Source: Jaapia argillacea MUCL 33604
Taxonomy: Eukaryota > Basidiomycota > Agaricomycetes > Jaapiales > Jaapiaceae
Assembly: GCA_000697665.1 (NCBI GenBank)
Contig: KL197710.1
Span: 418,078-482,077 of the forward strand
Direction: 5' to 3'
Length of the DNA: 64,000 nucleotides
In this document: one piece after another, positions 11,235 to 24,562 of the stretch
Layout of the letters: each line of letters starts with the position of its first letter
Numbering within the stretch: position 1 is the stretch's first letter
Position numbers and translations under genes: made by a program
The notes under the pieces: generated by a model
The model's input: the letters and a program-made list of their open reading frames with translations, nothing else
What the model was told of the DNA's origin: nothing
Databases searched by the model: none

Positions 11235-12183
11235 TTTGACTCGGTGATTGCAAAGAGATTTTGGTAACTCACTCAGTTACCGCCAGTGTTGTTGGGTCCA
11301 TGAAGCTATGCGCTTGACATCAATATTCAGAAACTTAAGTATGGGGAGGGTGCTGGAGTTAGCGGGCAATGCGGCTGGCTGTGCGCGAAAAAGAGGTTTG
11401 AGGCTGTTCAGATTTGGAATCTTGGATTGGGAGGCAGTGGCGGTTTGGTTTCCAAGTTCGCTCCCTGACTTCCACAACCTTGTCCAACAAAAGTTCTTTC
11501 AACTTTCTTGCAGCTTCCTCGTGCCTTCTTCTGCTTATCCACTGCCAAATAATGTCTATCGCCCGCCACGATGATCGCCAGAATCTCTGCTGCCCCCAAG
11601 CAAATAACGCAAGATCTGTCTTATGCAGGAGGTCTCCGGGGCCATCCTTCTGTCTCGTGCACGACAGTAAAGGACCTCGGAAACAACCTAGATGTGCCTC
11701 TTGTTGTCAGTCGTGGAGACATGAAGCCTCATGGTGCTGCGCTTGTGTTCTGGGCGGCTAGGGATGAATGAAATCTTGGGATTGCAACCCCAGCCTCATT
11801 CTTGGATAACCCTTGCTCTGTGGGTCTTGCAGTGCATTTAGACTTGGTAGGTAGTCCACTCGCACTGGTTGTGACCCGGAACTTGGAAGTCGTCTACTCA
11901 CTGGTGGATTCGCTCGCGGACGAAGTCCTTGGAGATGCTTTCCTCAGGGAAACTTCCAACCCAGCAATTGCGGTGCAACTGTTTCTAGCATTGCATCCAC
12001 TTCCCCTCGACGCGACGGAAAGAATTAGTACTACATAAAAGTCCCAATCCCAATCTCGTATACATAGATAAGTTACTCGGCACGGCGACACGGACCTGAA
12101 GGCCACCTTATTACAACAGTATCGTAGCATACGCACTTTTCCAAGTGTGCTGGGTTAGATAAATAATCCTGCCGTCCCCGTCA
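11235..12183. other. Intergenic or missing 5' exons of the C2-like gene
   Basis: Short open frames occur on both strands. The minus-strand segment at about 11280-11520 could contain a helical stretch (ARKLKELLLDKVVEVRE) belonging to an upstream exon of the C2-like gene. Two plus-strand frames (11571-11771 and 11802-12038) have no family features. I cannot support a separate gene. Confidence 0.4.
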
Positions 12184-14226
12184 TTACCGCACCATGATAT
12201 CCGCCATGATCTCTGGGTCGCCATCCACTTGGATGGTCTTCTCCATGGCTACGTTGATCTGCAACTGCACCCAAATTCAGAAAAATAACATGGATTGTTC
12301 CGGCGAGTGTGAACGAACCTTTGTCGATCTCCCTTCCATTGCATCGTCGTTCTGGCCACCCTGATCACACAAGGGGTCAGGCTTCTGTATCTTGGTCTGG
12401 GACTGATTACTCACTTTCGTTCCACTCCCAGAGAAGCGGTTGGTGTGGAGGCGACCAGGGAAAACGACTGGCATAGGGTATCCTCGGTCGTTGGAAGAGC
12501 CTTGTGAACGTTCTCGAAGCGAATCACGAGTATTCAGACTAAAAACTCAAAGTTTTAGATATCAATACATGGAAGGAAGTGGACATATACGTGGCGAGGA
12601 AGGAGTTCGCGTATACTGAGGGGAATGAGTCAGGAGGGTTTGGTAGTGATAAAATGTGTCACATACGCTTCGCGATGGCGAAATGGAATCCAATAAATAA
12701 TAAATTCTGGGGCACGGTGAGCCACTAAGAAAGTGAACCGGCGATGAGCTGCGTGAAAGAGTCGATAAGGGGGTTGGACGTACGCAAATGAGGGAAACGA
12801 TCGTGGCAACGCTATAAGAGACAAGACAGTTCCTTCAGTTGTAGTCTTCATGATAGGTCACGGTGACTTTACCAGGTCAAAGTGCCGTTGTTGATAGTAT
12901 ACAACATGATAGTGTCGATCACATAGTCCATGCTGGAACAGTAGCTCGTCAGATCTCAACGGAAATGAAACTCAGCTCAGGAATGTTACCTTGAGAATCC
13001 TGTTCGGCTGTTACGCAAGTAGTAGCACATTCCGACGGCTACTAGGACGTCCAATACAGCAGATGTGGCTAGACCCAAAGTGAAGATGGCCTAAGACACT
13101 GGTCAATGAGAGAATCAGACGTGAAGTACAAGTTGAGCATACTCGATAGCTCGCCAAGAATCCGGAGAATGATCCTATATGAATCCTATCAGAACGGCAC
13201 CGCGTCAGATCAGCCTCAAGAACGAAATTGCAACACACTTACATCAAACCCGTCGTTGCTGATGGTTGGAAGGAATGTTAGTAAGAAATCAGATGCTGAT
13301 CGGCGATTGCGGACGGCATACCTGAGGCAGCACCTGCAAAAATATTGATCCTGTCAGCTCTATGCCGAACAGACTAAACCAAATCAACTCACCAAGACGA
13401 AGAACTGCGAGCATAAACTGGAAGATCACGAGGGTAAGTTCAAGATAAACGAAATATAGGCAATCTCCTTACCATTGGGCCACAGAGAAGCCAGTTCCGT
13501 TTGCTGACTGGGTGGACATGAGTCTCATCACACCAAACTACTACGGAACTTGAATCGACTCACGGATCAGAACTCGGTGTGTGAAGAAACAGTGGACTAT
13601 GAAGGTAACAACCGCCTATAGAAATTGGTTCAGAATAGCCGAGGCATTGGAAACCTGAGACGCCTTACCGTGACGACGATGGTGAGCTTTCAGGATTTTA
13701 TGAGCACCGACGCATGGGAACAGTATCGTGAGATATACTCACAGAGAGTGGCCTTCGAGGTAATGTCATGAGATGAGGAGGGATGATGATTGGGAAGAAT
13801 GAACTCACATCGGTATGATATCAAGCACCCCGTCGTTTCCCCAGTTCATGATTAAGAACCGCCAGTTAGTTGCGCAGACGAGGGCGGCATGTAGCAGATC
13901 GAAGAACCTGCAGATGGGTGAGAATCACATAAAATATGAAGAATGGATCAAAAGTACCAGACGAGAGCGACCTGTGATACGGCGATGTAAGCACGATGTG
14001 GTTGAAGGAGGACAGTGTAACACACCGTGAGCCTAACTCTCTTGTAATCACCAGGGAATGTACGGAAGTAAAGGAATGCCTGCATGCTGACGATGCCAGT
14101 AAGACTGTAACGAATCAAACGTCAATCATTGCGTCAGAAGAAGAAAGGGAGGACCAACCCCAAAGCAATCAAACCGCCAAAGAGCACGGCACCGAGCCTC
14201 ACAGAGATGTCTGTCGTCGTCATCAT
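12184..14226 (-). CDS. DUF6534 multi-pass membrane protein
   Basis: A predicted plasma- or organelle-membrane protein of the Agaricomycete DUF6534 family, whose function is unknown. The start is the doubled ATG at 14226 (MMTTTDISVRLGAVLFGG). About a dozen small exons join in frame. Recognisable parts in order are LFGGLIALGLTGIVSMQAFLYF, FFDLLHAALVCATNWRFLI, TIVVTAVVTFIVHCFFTHRV, AIFTLGLATSAVLDVLVAVG, SMDYVIDTIMLYTINNGTLT, SVATIVSLIC-WLTVPQNLLFIGFHFAIAK and LYANSFLATLNTRDSLRER. These match the family layout of about seven membrane segments followed by a charged cytosolic tail. The tail ends DGDPEIMADIMVR. Several exons are shorter than 60 nt. Membrane-protein genes lie on both sides on the same strand, but there is no sign of functional linkage. 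Confidence 0.9.
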
Positions 14227-15059
14227 GCTAGAAAGTGAAAACAGAGACGAGTGGGATGGAAGGTGACAAAGTCCGTGAACCCCAGGAACTTTTCGACCAT
14301 GCTGATTATAAAAGGACGAAGAACTCTGAACCCGATCGTTCGTACTCTACAGTTTCGCCTGCCGATCACACTTTATTTTCTTGATGTGGGTGCAGATGGA
14401 TGAATATTTCAACACAGGTAGACGGTTCCGTCCATAAAGGGACATTTCCCGAACAGGAGGTCTCCTCTTGCAAGACCACGCAAGTATGCACTGTAGCCCA
14501 GCCAATCCTGCGGTTCCGCTTGGTGACAGATACTGACTGATCCGTAGATGTTATCAGCAGAATGATCCTCAGGGTCGCACCCCCCACTGCGACTTCTGCT
14601 ACGCGGGGGTGGTGTGGGGTAAACTTCGCAAGGGCACAGAGTTTGATCTTATCAAAAATCTTGAGATAAAGAATCTGTCTAGGTCTCGCCAAACGATCGG
14701 TTTACTTAGAGGGGAAAACGTGCTCACTATTGCTTCTCCCCGATCCCGTGACAGATGCAATTCTGCGATTATTTGGCGTAGCGGAGGGTGCTTGCCAGAA
14801 CGCAAGTGTGTTGGCACCAACAAATATGTGCATTGCAGTGGAAGGGGCAGGAAAGCGAGATAAACTCTCGACACACCGATGCTGGAAAATGAGGTCTGGG
14901 GCCCCGCGGGGTGCCTCGCGCGGGGTTGTGGCTTGATAGCGCGGGTATACGGGGTAGCCTTCGGATGTGAAAATATCCAGAGAGCGATTTGTATTCCTGC
15001 TTGCGATTTGTCTTGTCGGCGTTCATGGGTAGGAGACCGAACTGCCAGACGGGGCATAG
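14227..15059. other. Intergenic, no supported gene
   Basis: Upstream region of the DUF6534 gene. A 108-codon minus-strand frame at 14366-14692 and shorter plus frames have no recognisable content. A short GC-rich patch lies near 14890-14930. Confidence 0.5.
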
Positions 15060-15770
15060 TCAACAAAGGAGCGCAATGCATCCGACATAGCCGGTGGACG
15101 GCAGCAGCATTCCGCCTCCGAAGAAGGGGATCTTCATCAAACGCTCCCAGTGGAAGATCGCCCATGTCAAATTCTCCGTCAGCACACGAAGGCGCGAGGC
15201 ATGCTCCACCCGTAAGTATACCAGAGCACCTGTTTGACGAATAGAAGGGCGTAAGACACATAGGAGACAAAGAAAAGAGACAAACCACAGGTTGATAATC
15301 GGGAAACATACCCGACTCGACTTCGGAGGTGAGTGCAATCGCCACAGGGATGGACGGAATATCAGGTACAGACATACCCCATTAGTATGATCCTCAAAGA
15401 TAATGATTTTGCTCGACACGAGGGTGCGCCGTCCCTCGGGGCGATGAAGCACCTTTGATCGAGAGATGATGCGCGAATTGCCAACAAGGCACAACGCCAC
15501 GAGTAAGGCTTCCACTGACGTGAAGGTGCTGATGCAGAGATGGATCCAAAAGTTGTCCTTTCACCAGTAAAAGGTATCGTAGGTGCCAAGTGCTGCGGTC
15601 GTCGATCCTTCAACAACGAAGGAACTGGAAAGCAGGAATATGTGCATATCTAGGTTATAGCCTTGCCACGGCAGCTTGTGTTCGACTAGTAGTAAGTATG
15701 GCACTACAGGGCCGTCCCCAGCCGCACTGAATACTACTATATACATCACAAAATCGACTTCGAGCTTCAA
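15060..15770 (-). pseudogene. Multi-pass membrane protein gene, possibly broken
   Basis: Minus-strand coding-like text runs MHIFLLSSSFVVEGSTTAAL, then GTYDTFYW, an in-frame TGA at about 15563, and KDNFWIHLCISTFTSVEALLVALCLVGN, followed by KIIIFEDHTNG. Further hydrophobic segments appear in alternate frames near 15200-15300 (CGLSLFFVSYVSYALLFVKQ). The pattern resembles intron-containing fungal membrane proteins. I could not place introns that remove the TGA or reconcile the frames, so it may be a pseudogene or a badly resolved gene. I do not recognise the family. Confidence 0.35.
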
Positions 15771-16008
15771 CTTTCAAGTTGCACAAGTTGCAAACGCTGC
15801 TAGTACAACATATTAACCTTCTATACAGTAAGGGCCAGTCCAGTTATCGTCCGAATAATGATATTGAGCAAAGTCAAGGTCCCTTCAAGTTCATCACCGC
15901 TCACAATCTGGTAGACTATCCAGCACTGTCTTGTGGACAGGTATGGGAAACCGTTGCCCTTCGAGAGCTGCGATGGAGCATAGTATTTTAGTATTGTAGA
16001 GGTCGGAC

Positions 16009-18025
16009 TCAGGTCAAACAACGCTCACTTTCTCTCGGTGACTTGGAAAAATCAACCACGTACACCTCCGAACGCCCCTTTGGAGAAATGCATACCCTTC
16101 CAATATTCTCGTCCCATGTGATGGCTTGAACGCCTCCTTTGAGGTTTTCCCAAGCCCAATGTTCCATCTCCAGCGGCGCGAACCAACCCTGTCTGGTCGG
16201 CGGACTCCTGCGCGTATTCCCCACCTCGTTCTGGTCCCGTCGAATCCCCAAGTAAGGATCTCCTTCGATTTCTTGAGGAATAAAACTCCACATGTTCACA
16301 AGCGCAGGCGCGTCCGTACGATCCGTTCTTGGTACCTCCCATCCCAAAGCTCTGCCGGCGCCTGGGAGGAAAAATGCCGTTTCGAAAGTATTCGAGTTGA
16401 ACGTGAAATCGGCCACGTCTCGTAGATCCGTGACTCGGTAATAATGTGTTTGAGGTGGCTTTTCTGGCTTTGACGACGTCCTGCGTCCTGTATTGACAGG
16501 CGAAGGCGGCGCTTCTAATTTTGTAGGCGGAATGTGCATGTAAATTAGGCCCTGGGGGTTTTGCGTGCGGCAGTACACCGAAATCGGCGCAGGATCACGT
16601 TGCATCCAGGATGGCAGAGACGTTTGGATGGAATCGTCATAAGAGTATCTCGTCTCCAACTCACATATGCTGACGGCCCATATATCCTCATCATCAAGGT
16701 AAACGGCCTCTACATGATCACAAGTGATCTCCTGACCAAGTGGGGGAATATTGAAGCTTTCAACGACGATGTACGGTTTTTGGTGCTGGGGGTCGAAATC
16801 GACTCTCTTGACGACGAGAACTTGCCTCTGGACAGGAATGACTCGGATGGCAAGAATGTTATGCGGCTAAAGTCGAGGTCAGCATGAGTGTGAAACCGAG
16901 AGACGTTGATCGCTCACATTATCAGGGAGCGCTGCGAAGCGAGCACATGTCAAAACTGCACGTCCGCCCGCCTTGTTTAAATTTCGGAAAATGATGGTTT
17001 CGGGATGTTTGAGAACGGTGAGGAAAGGTTCGCCTTGAATCTCGTCAAGGCAAACGTTATCCAGTCGGGAGTGAGTCCTGATGGTGGAGATGCTTTCAAA
17101 CGGTGAAGGCAAGGATCGCATGCGATCCATCCACCCCTGGCTCCCAGGGTTGCTCCGGGGATCGACGAGTGGCTCGAGATGGTCGAGACGAATGAAGTAC
17201 GTGGCGCACTCGTATCGAAGGGGGTACGGTGAGTCAATCGAGTCGTATTTGTCGGTGTAATCGGAGGGATCGATGCTTAAAAGACAAGCGTGTCAATTTA
17301 CAATGCGATATATATGAGATGATAAGCCTACCCAGGTTGTCGAGTCTTGAATTCCCGGCGAATAAAAGACACAACTATGCCATAAACTCCGTTCAGGCGC
17401 ATGTACTTAGCCTGCAGGTTATACGCCTTCGTAGGTATGCGCATCCTCCCCAGAGGCAGAGAGTAACTGGAGCTGAAGTGGCAGTCGAGTCCAAATATCA
17501 TGATTTCGAAATGATTCCTTTTCGGGGCCCTCGCAGAGAGTACGAGATAATGGCCGCCAGGGAGCACCGTCATGGAGACAGCTTCAAGGCCATACAGTGG
17601 GATAGCATCCGTGTTATAGGCGACAGGGCGATCACTATTCCAGTTGTCGTTGTAGGATATGGCACGGGCGAGGTGGCGCTCTGCCTCAATTCCGAGCATT
17701 TTTTGGAGAGAATGTCGGGGAGTTGGTGGTAGGGGAGGGAGGATCCCTTTGTATATGCGCAGGTGTCGTTTCCAAAGGAATGGATTGTGAGTTAAGTGGT
17801 AGTACCGGCGACTAACCTAGATGCATACATAAGGTGAGATCTGTAAGGGCAAGGAAAAAGTCCATGAAGACATACCCTGCGCATTGACAATACGTCCTCG
17901 ATGTCGATTAATAGAAATATCTCAAGCATAACGTCGTCCACGACGCGGTCCAAGTAAGGCAGGGCCGTAAAGCCAACATAACGAGAAAGATCCTTCAATG
18001 CGTCGAGTAAGAGCATCTTCGTCAT
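16009..18025 (-). CDS. F-box protein 1 with C-terminal propeller-like region
   Basis: A likely substrate receptor for an SCF ubiquitin ligase. The N-terminal F-box reads LPYLDRVVDDVMLEIFLLIDIEDVLSMRR-VSRYYHLTHNPFLWKRHL, split by an intron after SMRR. The rest (about 500 residues) has repeated strand-like blocks such as AVSMTVLPGGHYLVLSAR, QAITWDENIGRVCIS and SEVYVVDF, typical of the beta-propeller C-terminus of fungal F-box proteins. The start ATG is at 18025 and the stop at 16009-16011, with at least three introns. It has the same architecture as F-box protein 2 at 28036-29756, although the sequences are well diverged. Substrate unknown. Confidence 0.8.
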
Positions 18026-18395
18026 AAGTCCTGTTAGGAAAAAGTAGGACCAGCCTATGGAGGGTTAAAAAGAAAAGGATGGGGGTGGGTCAGGGCACCG
18101 AGTGCGGTGAACGGAGGGGTATTCAAGTAGGTCCACATTTGAGGGTATTTGGAAAGAAGAGTGCAAGGCCTTGTTCTTGTCTGGCTATAAAGCGTCTTTG
18201 TTTTCAAGTTTACCATCCGCCACCTCTCTTCTCAAAACGGACCAAGTTGAAACCCCGCCAACAAAACTTTCCGAAAGAAGTGATGGTTTGACGGAAAAGT
18301 GGTAGAGCGCGATCTCGCCATCCTGTCAGGGCCACAGCTGGTGCCACAAAGTTCGCATGGTGCATTAGCTCCTACAAACACTAACTAGAACAAAA
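18026..18395. other. Intergenic between two minus-strand genes
   Basis: This holds the presumed promoter of F-box gene 1 and the 3' UTR of secreted paralogue A. Nothing else is seen. Confidence 0.5.
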
Positions 18396-20309
18396 CTATA
18401 CGCCGTAGGGCGCAACCCTCCGTATACAAAATGGTTGTGGTTCAGTGTTCCACCAATCTTCCTGAGGAACCTTGTCGAAGAACGGCCATGTGGGCAGGTA
18501 ACAAATCTCCTGTGGCAGCATTAGCAATTACGCATAACGACAAGGGAACAAGAACGGCAGACAAGGCTCACCTCAACGCCACAAATGGGCTTGCACCTGA
18601 CCCAAATACTCCAATCAAGCCATCTCATGAGACCAGACAAATCACCCCTCCACTTCTGTACAATATCGGACTCCTTTCCATCGTAACCGGTGTCCTTCTC
18701 GGTGCGTGCCACATCCACCCACATGTTCACGAGAACTCGGCATATCTCATGGGTCGTGCCTCGAATCGCTGCCAACAACGTTCGTTCCTCGGGCGTGAAC
18801 AGATGGGCGAATACCGAAAAGTGCGTTGTGTGGGTTGTCGCACATTGCCTGAATATCGGAGTTGCCCAGGGCGACGAAGTCAAGTTTGAGGAATTGTCCG
18901 GTGGGACGGCATCAACGACAAAGTAAGGTGTGAGCATGACGGCTAGCTGCGCCTTGGCTCGATCCAGCCTTACAGTCTCATTGTCGAAATGAGACTGCTC
19001 GGGATCGAGGACATAGTCCATCAACTCAAATCTTCCTGCAAATCGTTCCACGAGGACGTTGAGTAACGTCCTCCAATCCACCCCACTGCCCTTTCCCTTC
19101 CTTTTTAGAATATCTTCGATCCTCTCCTTCACTCCCTCCCTCTCCTGTTTCGCCGCAAGGCCCATCCGATGCCTTATCCTGTCGGTTTCAAGCCCGCTTC
19201 TGGCTTCAACCAAACTGGGATAACGATCAAGGTCATAGAAAGTGACGAGACCAGAATAGTCAACTTTGATGCGACTTTCACCAGGGAGGTCATTGTGCCA
19301 TGACCCCGCGTTGATGACCTCGAAGAGACTCCTTGACTGAGAGCTGTAAGGGGAAACAGGACCACGACCAGGTCGACCCGGTGGTCGTTTTGGTCGTTCA
19401 GGGTCGCCATATGGTGGGCGTTCTGGAGGTTCGCTAGGTTCTTGGGGAAGGGGTTCTGACCGATTTGCACGAGGGTCGGCGCCAACGAGGTTGAGCATGG
19501 AAACAGTCTCCACACCCTGCGTGAATGAACACAGCATGATCTCACTACCAGTTACCGACCTCAGTACGAAGTGATGAAAGTGAAACGGGGGTGATAACTC
19601 ACAAATCCATTTCCATCCTAATGTCAGCAGTAATCATCAGCTGAAGAGATCGACGAAGCCATGTACATTCATCTCACCTCAGAAAACCATCAATGCCTGA
19701 GGTCTTTCCCCAATCACACAAATTCCTAATCGTCTCTGGTTCCCCCCCCCAAGGCCGGCCTGTTTGATTCCTTGGCTCTCCTTTAATGAATACATCCTGT
19801 GTATCCATGGATCCAAAGGCCCCTTTCGCTGCACTCGAACCATCGAAATACAAAAGCTTCAACTCCCGAGTAGTCACCAGCGTCAAGAGCCAACAATCCT
19901 CTCGACAGAAGAGATAAGAGTGCTCTGGGTCAGTTGCTATCCACTCCGGTATGGCGGGTATCGAAGAGTTTGAACGACCATGGTACAACAGGGTACCCGG
20001 CGGGATTGTTGCTGGTATGATGATATGACCTGGCGCTAGAAATGAGTATACAAGTATCCTCTGAGGGAACATATTCAGCTTACCGTTCCTCCACCGGGTA
20101 TTCGGCCAACGCAAGAGCAAGGAATGCGCTGTATCAAAGATATATTGACTCGTCGAGTTAAGAGTCGGGGGAGTATCAAGATCCCAGGATTGTTCTATTC
20201 CGTCTAGTTCAGCAAACGCTTTCTGCTGTGAGACTCCAAGAGGGAGTTGAGCAGCACTGGCAATGCCTGCCAGCAGAGCCAGAGCGAGCAGAGCGACTAC
20301 TCCTCGCAT
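18396..20309 (-). CDS. Secreted LLRWPNTRWRNG-family protein, paralogue A
   Basis: A member of a fungal secreted-protein family with no assigned function. The start ATG at 20309 opens a clear signal peptide (MRGVVALLALALLAGIASA). Then come HSLLLRWPNTRWRNG, GHIIIPATIPPGTLLYHGRS, PEWIATDPEHSYLF, LLTLVTTRELKLLYFDGSSAA and GSMDTQDVF, a short exon MEMDF, EIMLCSFTQGVETVSMLN, a Pro-rich spacer, NAGSWHNDLPGESRIKVDYSGLVTFYD, RTLLNVLVERFAGRFELMDY and FRQCATTHTTHF. The last exon ends EICYLPTWPFFDKVPQEDWW...CIRRVAPYGV. The GTLLYHGR...LYFDGSSAAK layout suggests an extracellular domain but shows no catalytic triad. It is the downstream member of a tandem pair; the copies share exon structure and all motifs. 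Confidence 0.88.
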
Positions 20310-20690
20310 GTTGGGATTGCACAAGCGTATCGTTGCTGCGCATTGTGCACAAGGTTCCTGAGTGCTGGGTTCATTCCGGTCGGAGAAGATGATGGGTGTG
20401 GGCGTGTGGTGGACAACCGATAAGATACGGAGTCGGCAAGCCAATCAGAAAATTTAACTTCCATTGTGAGTTGTGCGAAAACCGCTGTTCCCACCAGATT
20501 CTAACCAGAGATAGATCCCCAAAGTACTGAGGTACCTTGGAGAGCCTTGGAGAGAGGCTTGAGGGAGCTGTGGTAATATTGTGTGTTGCTCACCCCCAGA
20601 AATGATGAAGAACGGTTCAATGAATTCGAAGGCATGAGTATCGATCCCAACAAATTCCCTGGTGTACAATCGCAGCATGTACCAATATTT
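20310..20690. other. Promoter of paralogue A and 3' end of paralogue B
   Basis: Intergenic space between the tandem secreted paralogues. It contains the palindrome described separately; no gene is seen. Confidence 0.6.
20343..20352. promoter_or_regulatory. TTGTGCACAA palindrome upstream of paralogue A
   Basis: A perfect 10-base palindrome 34-43 bases upstream of the start codon of paralogue A. It sits inside a longer identical block (TGCGCATTGTGCACAAGG) also found at the same distance before paralogue B. It may be a factor-binding site or simply preserved 5' UTR sequence. Confidence 0.4.
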
Positions 20691-22615
20691 TTATACGTTG
20701 TAAGGTGCAATCCTTCTGATGCAATACGGCTCTGGCTCAGTATTCCACCAAACATCTTGAGGCACCTGACCGAGGAAGTAGGGCCATGTGGGTAGGTAAC
20801 AGATCTCCTGTGACGGAGAGAGTTAGAATTAAGGAGACAAAGGCTGGTGGAATAATCTTACCTCCATACCACAACTGGGCCGACACTTCACCCAAACACT
20901 CCAGCCAAGCCATTTCCTCAGACTGGACAAATGGTGCCTCCATTCCCGCAAGAGATCCGCCTCTTTCTCAGCAAAACCCCGGCCTATACCAAGGCCAGCC
21001 GCATCCACCCACATGTTAACAAGGACCCTACATATCTCACGCGTTGTGCCCTGAACGGCTGCCAACTGGGTCTGTTCCTCGGGTGTGAACACATCAGCAA
21101 ATGCTGAAAAGTGTGCAGTGTGCGTCGTCGCACATTGTCGGAATATCGGGTTTGCCCATGTCGAGTCATTCGAAATGAGGAGATTCTCCGGTGGGACGGC
21201 GTCCACGACAAAGTAGGGGGTGAGCATGACGGTCAATTGGGCTTTGGCTCGGTCCAACCTCACCGTCTCATTGTCGAAATGGGACTGTTCGGGATCGAGG
21301 ATGTAGTCCATCAGCTCCAATCTCCCCGCAAATCGCTCCACAAGTACGTTGAGTAACGTCCTCCAATCCACGCCGCTACCCTTTCCATTCCTCTTCAGAA
21401 TGCCCTCAATCCTCTTTTTCACTCCTTCCCTCTCCTCCTTCGTCGCGAGTCCCATCCGGTGTCTGATCCTCTCAGTTTCAAACCCTCTCCTCACTTCGAC
21501 CAGGCTGGGATATTGAGTGATGTCGTAAAATGTAACAAGACCTGAATAGTCAATCTTGATACGACTTTCGCCAGGGACATGGTTATGCCAAGATCCAGAA
21601 TTGATGACTTCGACGTCAATCCCTACCCAGGCGTCGTACGGAGGAAGAGGGCGACGCGACGGGTGTCTTTCTGATGGATCCAGGTCAACATATGGGGAGT
21701 GTCGCGTAGATGCACTGAATCCCTGCCCAGGAGGAGGTACACCGCCAACGATGTTGAGCATGGAAACGGTCTCAACCCCTTGGGTGAAAGAACAGAGCAT
21801 GATCTCGCTGTGCGACATTCAATTATGGAGACCATAAAACGAGAGTGGCGACTTACAAATCCATCTCCATTCTATCCCATCGGCGAGGAATCAGCAACCA
21901 TGACACAGAAAAGTTGGGAAGGAAATGATAGATTTTACCTCAAGAATCCATCGATTCCGAAGGTGTTGGCCCAATTGCACAACTCCAAAATGGCCCCCCG
22001 TTCCGATGCCCAAGGTGTGCCCGATCTATTTCGTAGCTGCCCCGTAGCGAATACATCTTGTGTATCCATCGATCCAAAAGCCCCCTTCGCAGCACTCGAG
22101 CCATCAAAGTATAAAAGCTTCAACTCTCTAGTGGTAACCAGGGTCAAAAGCCAACAGTCCCATAAACAAAATAGATATGAGTGTTCTGGATCTGTGGCTA
22201 TCCATTCTGGCGTCGAAGGGATGGAAGAGTTGGTGCGCCCGTGATACAGAAGAGTCCCGGGTGGGATCGTTGCGGGTATGATGATGTGACCTGTAGATGT
22301 GGGGACAAGTAATTAAATCAAAAGGTTGGATTCAAGCCTGAGGGTTGGGGGGACGCGTCGATTTTTACAACGGGCATTAGACTCACCATTCCTCCAACGA
22401 GTGTTAGGCCAACGCAAGAGCAACGAATGTGCAGAATCAAAGATAAAATGACTCGTAGAGTTTAGAGGTGGGGGAGTATGCAGATCCCATTTCTCCGACC
22501 CCAAGCCGTCCAATTCAGCAAACGCAGGCTTTTGCTTTGAGAGTTCGAAGGGAAGTTGAGCAGAGATGACAAAGCCTCCCAGCGTCAGAAGTAGCAGACT
22601 GACGGCTGCTCGCAT
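20691..22615 (-). CDS. Secreted LLRWPNTRWRNG-family protein, paralogue B
   Basis: Tandem paralogue of the gene at 18396-20309, with the same exon layout. The start ATG at 22615 opens a signal peptide (MRAAVSLLLLTLGGFVISA). Motifs in order: HSLLLRWPNTRWRNG, DPEHSYLF, LLTLVTTRELKLLYFDGSSAA, GSMDTQDVF, EIMLCSFTQGVETVSMLN, INSGSWHNHVPGESRIKIDYSGLVTFYD, RTLLNVLVERFAGRLELMDY, FDNETVRLDRAKAQL and FRQCATTHTAHF. The last exon reads EICYLPTWPYFLGQVPQDVW...CIRRIAPYNV. The first intron (about 22290-22386) is longer than in copy A. The linker after VSMLN differs most between the copies, while the core is highly similar, which suggests a fairly recent duplication. Confidence 0.88.
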
Positions 22616-23039
22616 TTTGACACTGCCAATGAGCAAGATAGTTTCTGCGCATTGTGCACAAGGTTCTGAGGAAGATGTAGAGGAGAATTCGAGTGACTCC
22701 GTGTGAGAGTTATGATAAGACACGGCAGTCACTGCGACACACGGCAAGCTAAGGACTTCGAGGAACAAACCCCGAATCACCGACAGCGCGGCACGATTCA
22801 CGTCCGAGCAGCTCAAAAAGTCCTATTATATGCGTACTATTATATTAGGAGGGCTTAAAGGAGGTATGTTGCTCTGTCTAGTTGAGTAGCCAGGTTCATA
22901 AGAAGCAAGAAGAGAACTACAACAAATACTGTCCATGATAGAATGGATCGGAGAAAGCTACCCCGTGAAGCCGACGAGCACAGGATAATCATGCCGCTCC
23001 GCCGTGCCGCCAGTCGAACTAAGTTCAAGGGGCGTCGTT
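22616..23039. other. Promoter of paralogue B and 3' end of the epimerase gene
   Basis: No gene is seen. The region carries the shared palindrome close to the paralogue B start codon. Confidence 0.5.
22652..22661. promoter_or_regulatory. TTGTGCACAA palindrome upstream of paralogue B
   Basis: Same palindrome and flanks as before paralogue A, 37-46 bases upstream of the start codon. Surrounding promoter sequence has diverged more, so the box stands out. Confidence 0.4.

Positions 23040-24562
<1,523 letters not shown>

Noticed and set aside
18396-22615. Secreted paralogues as toxins or enzymes
   Set aside because: Signal peptides and conserved motifs are clear, but no catalytic residues or known toxin fold can be pointed to.
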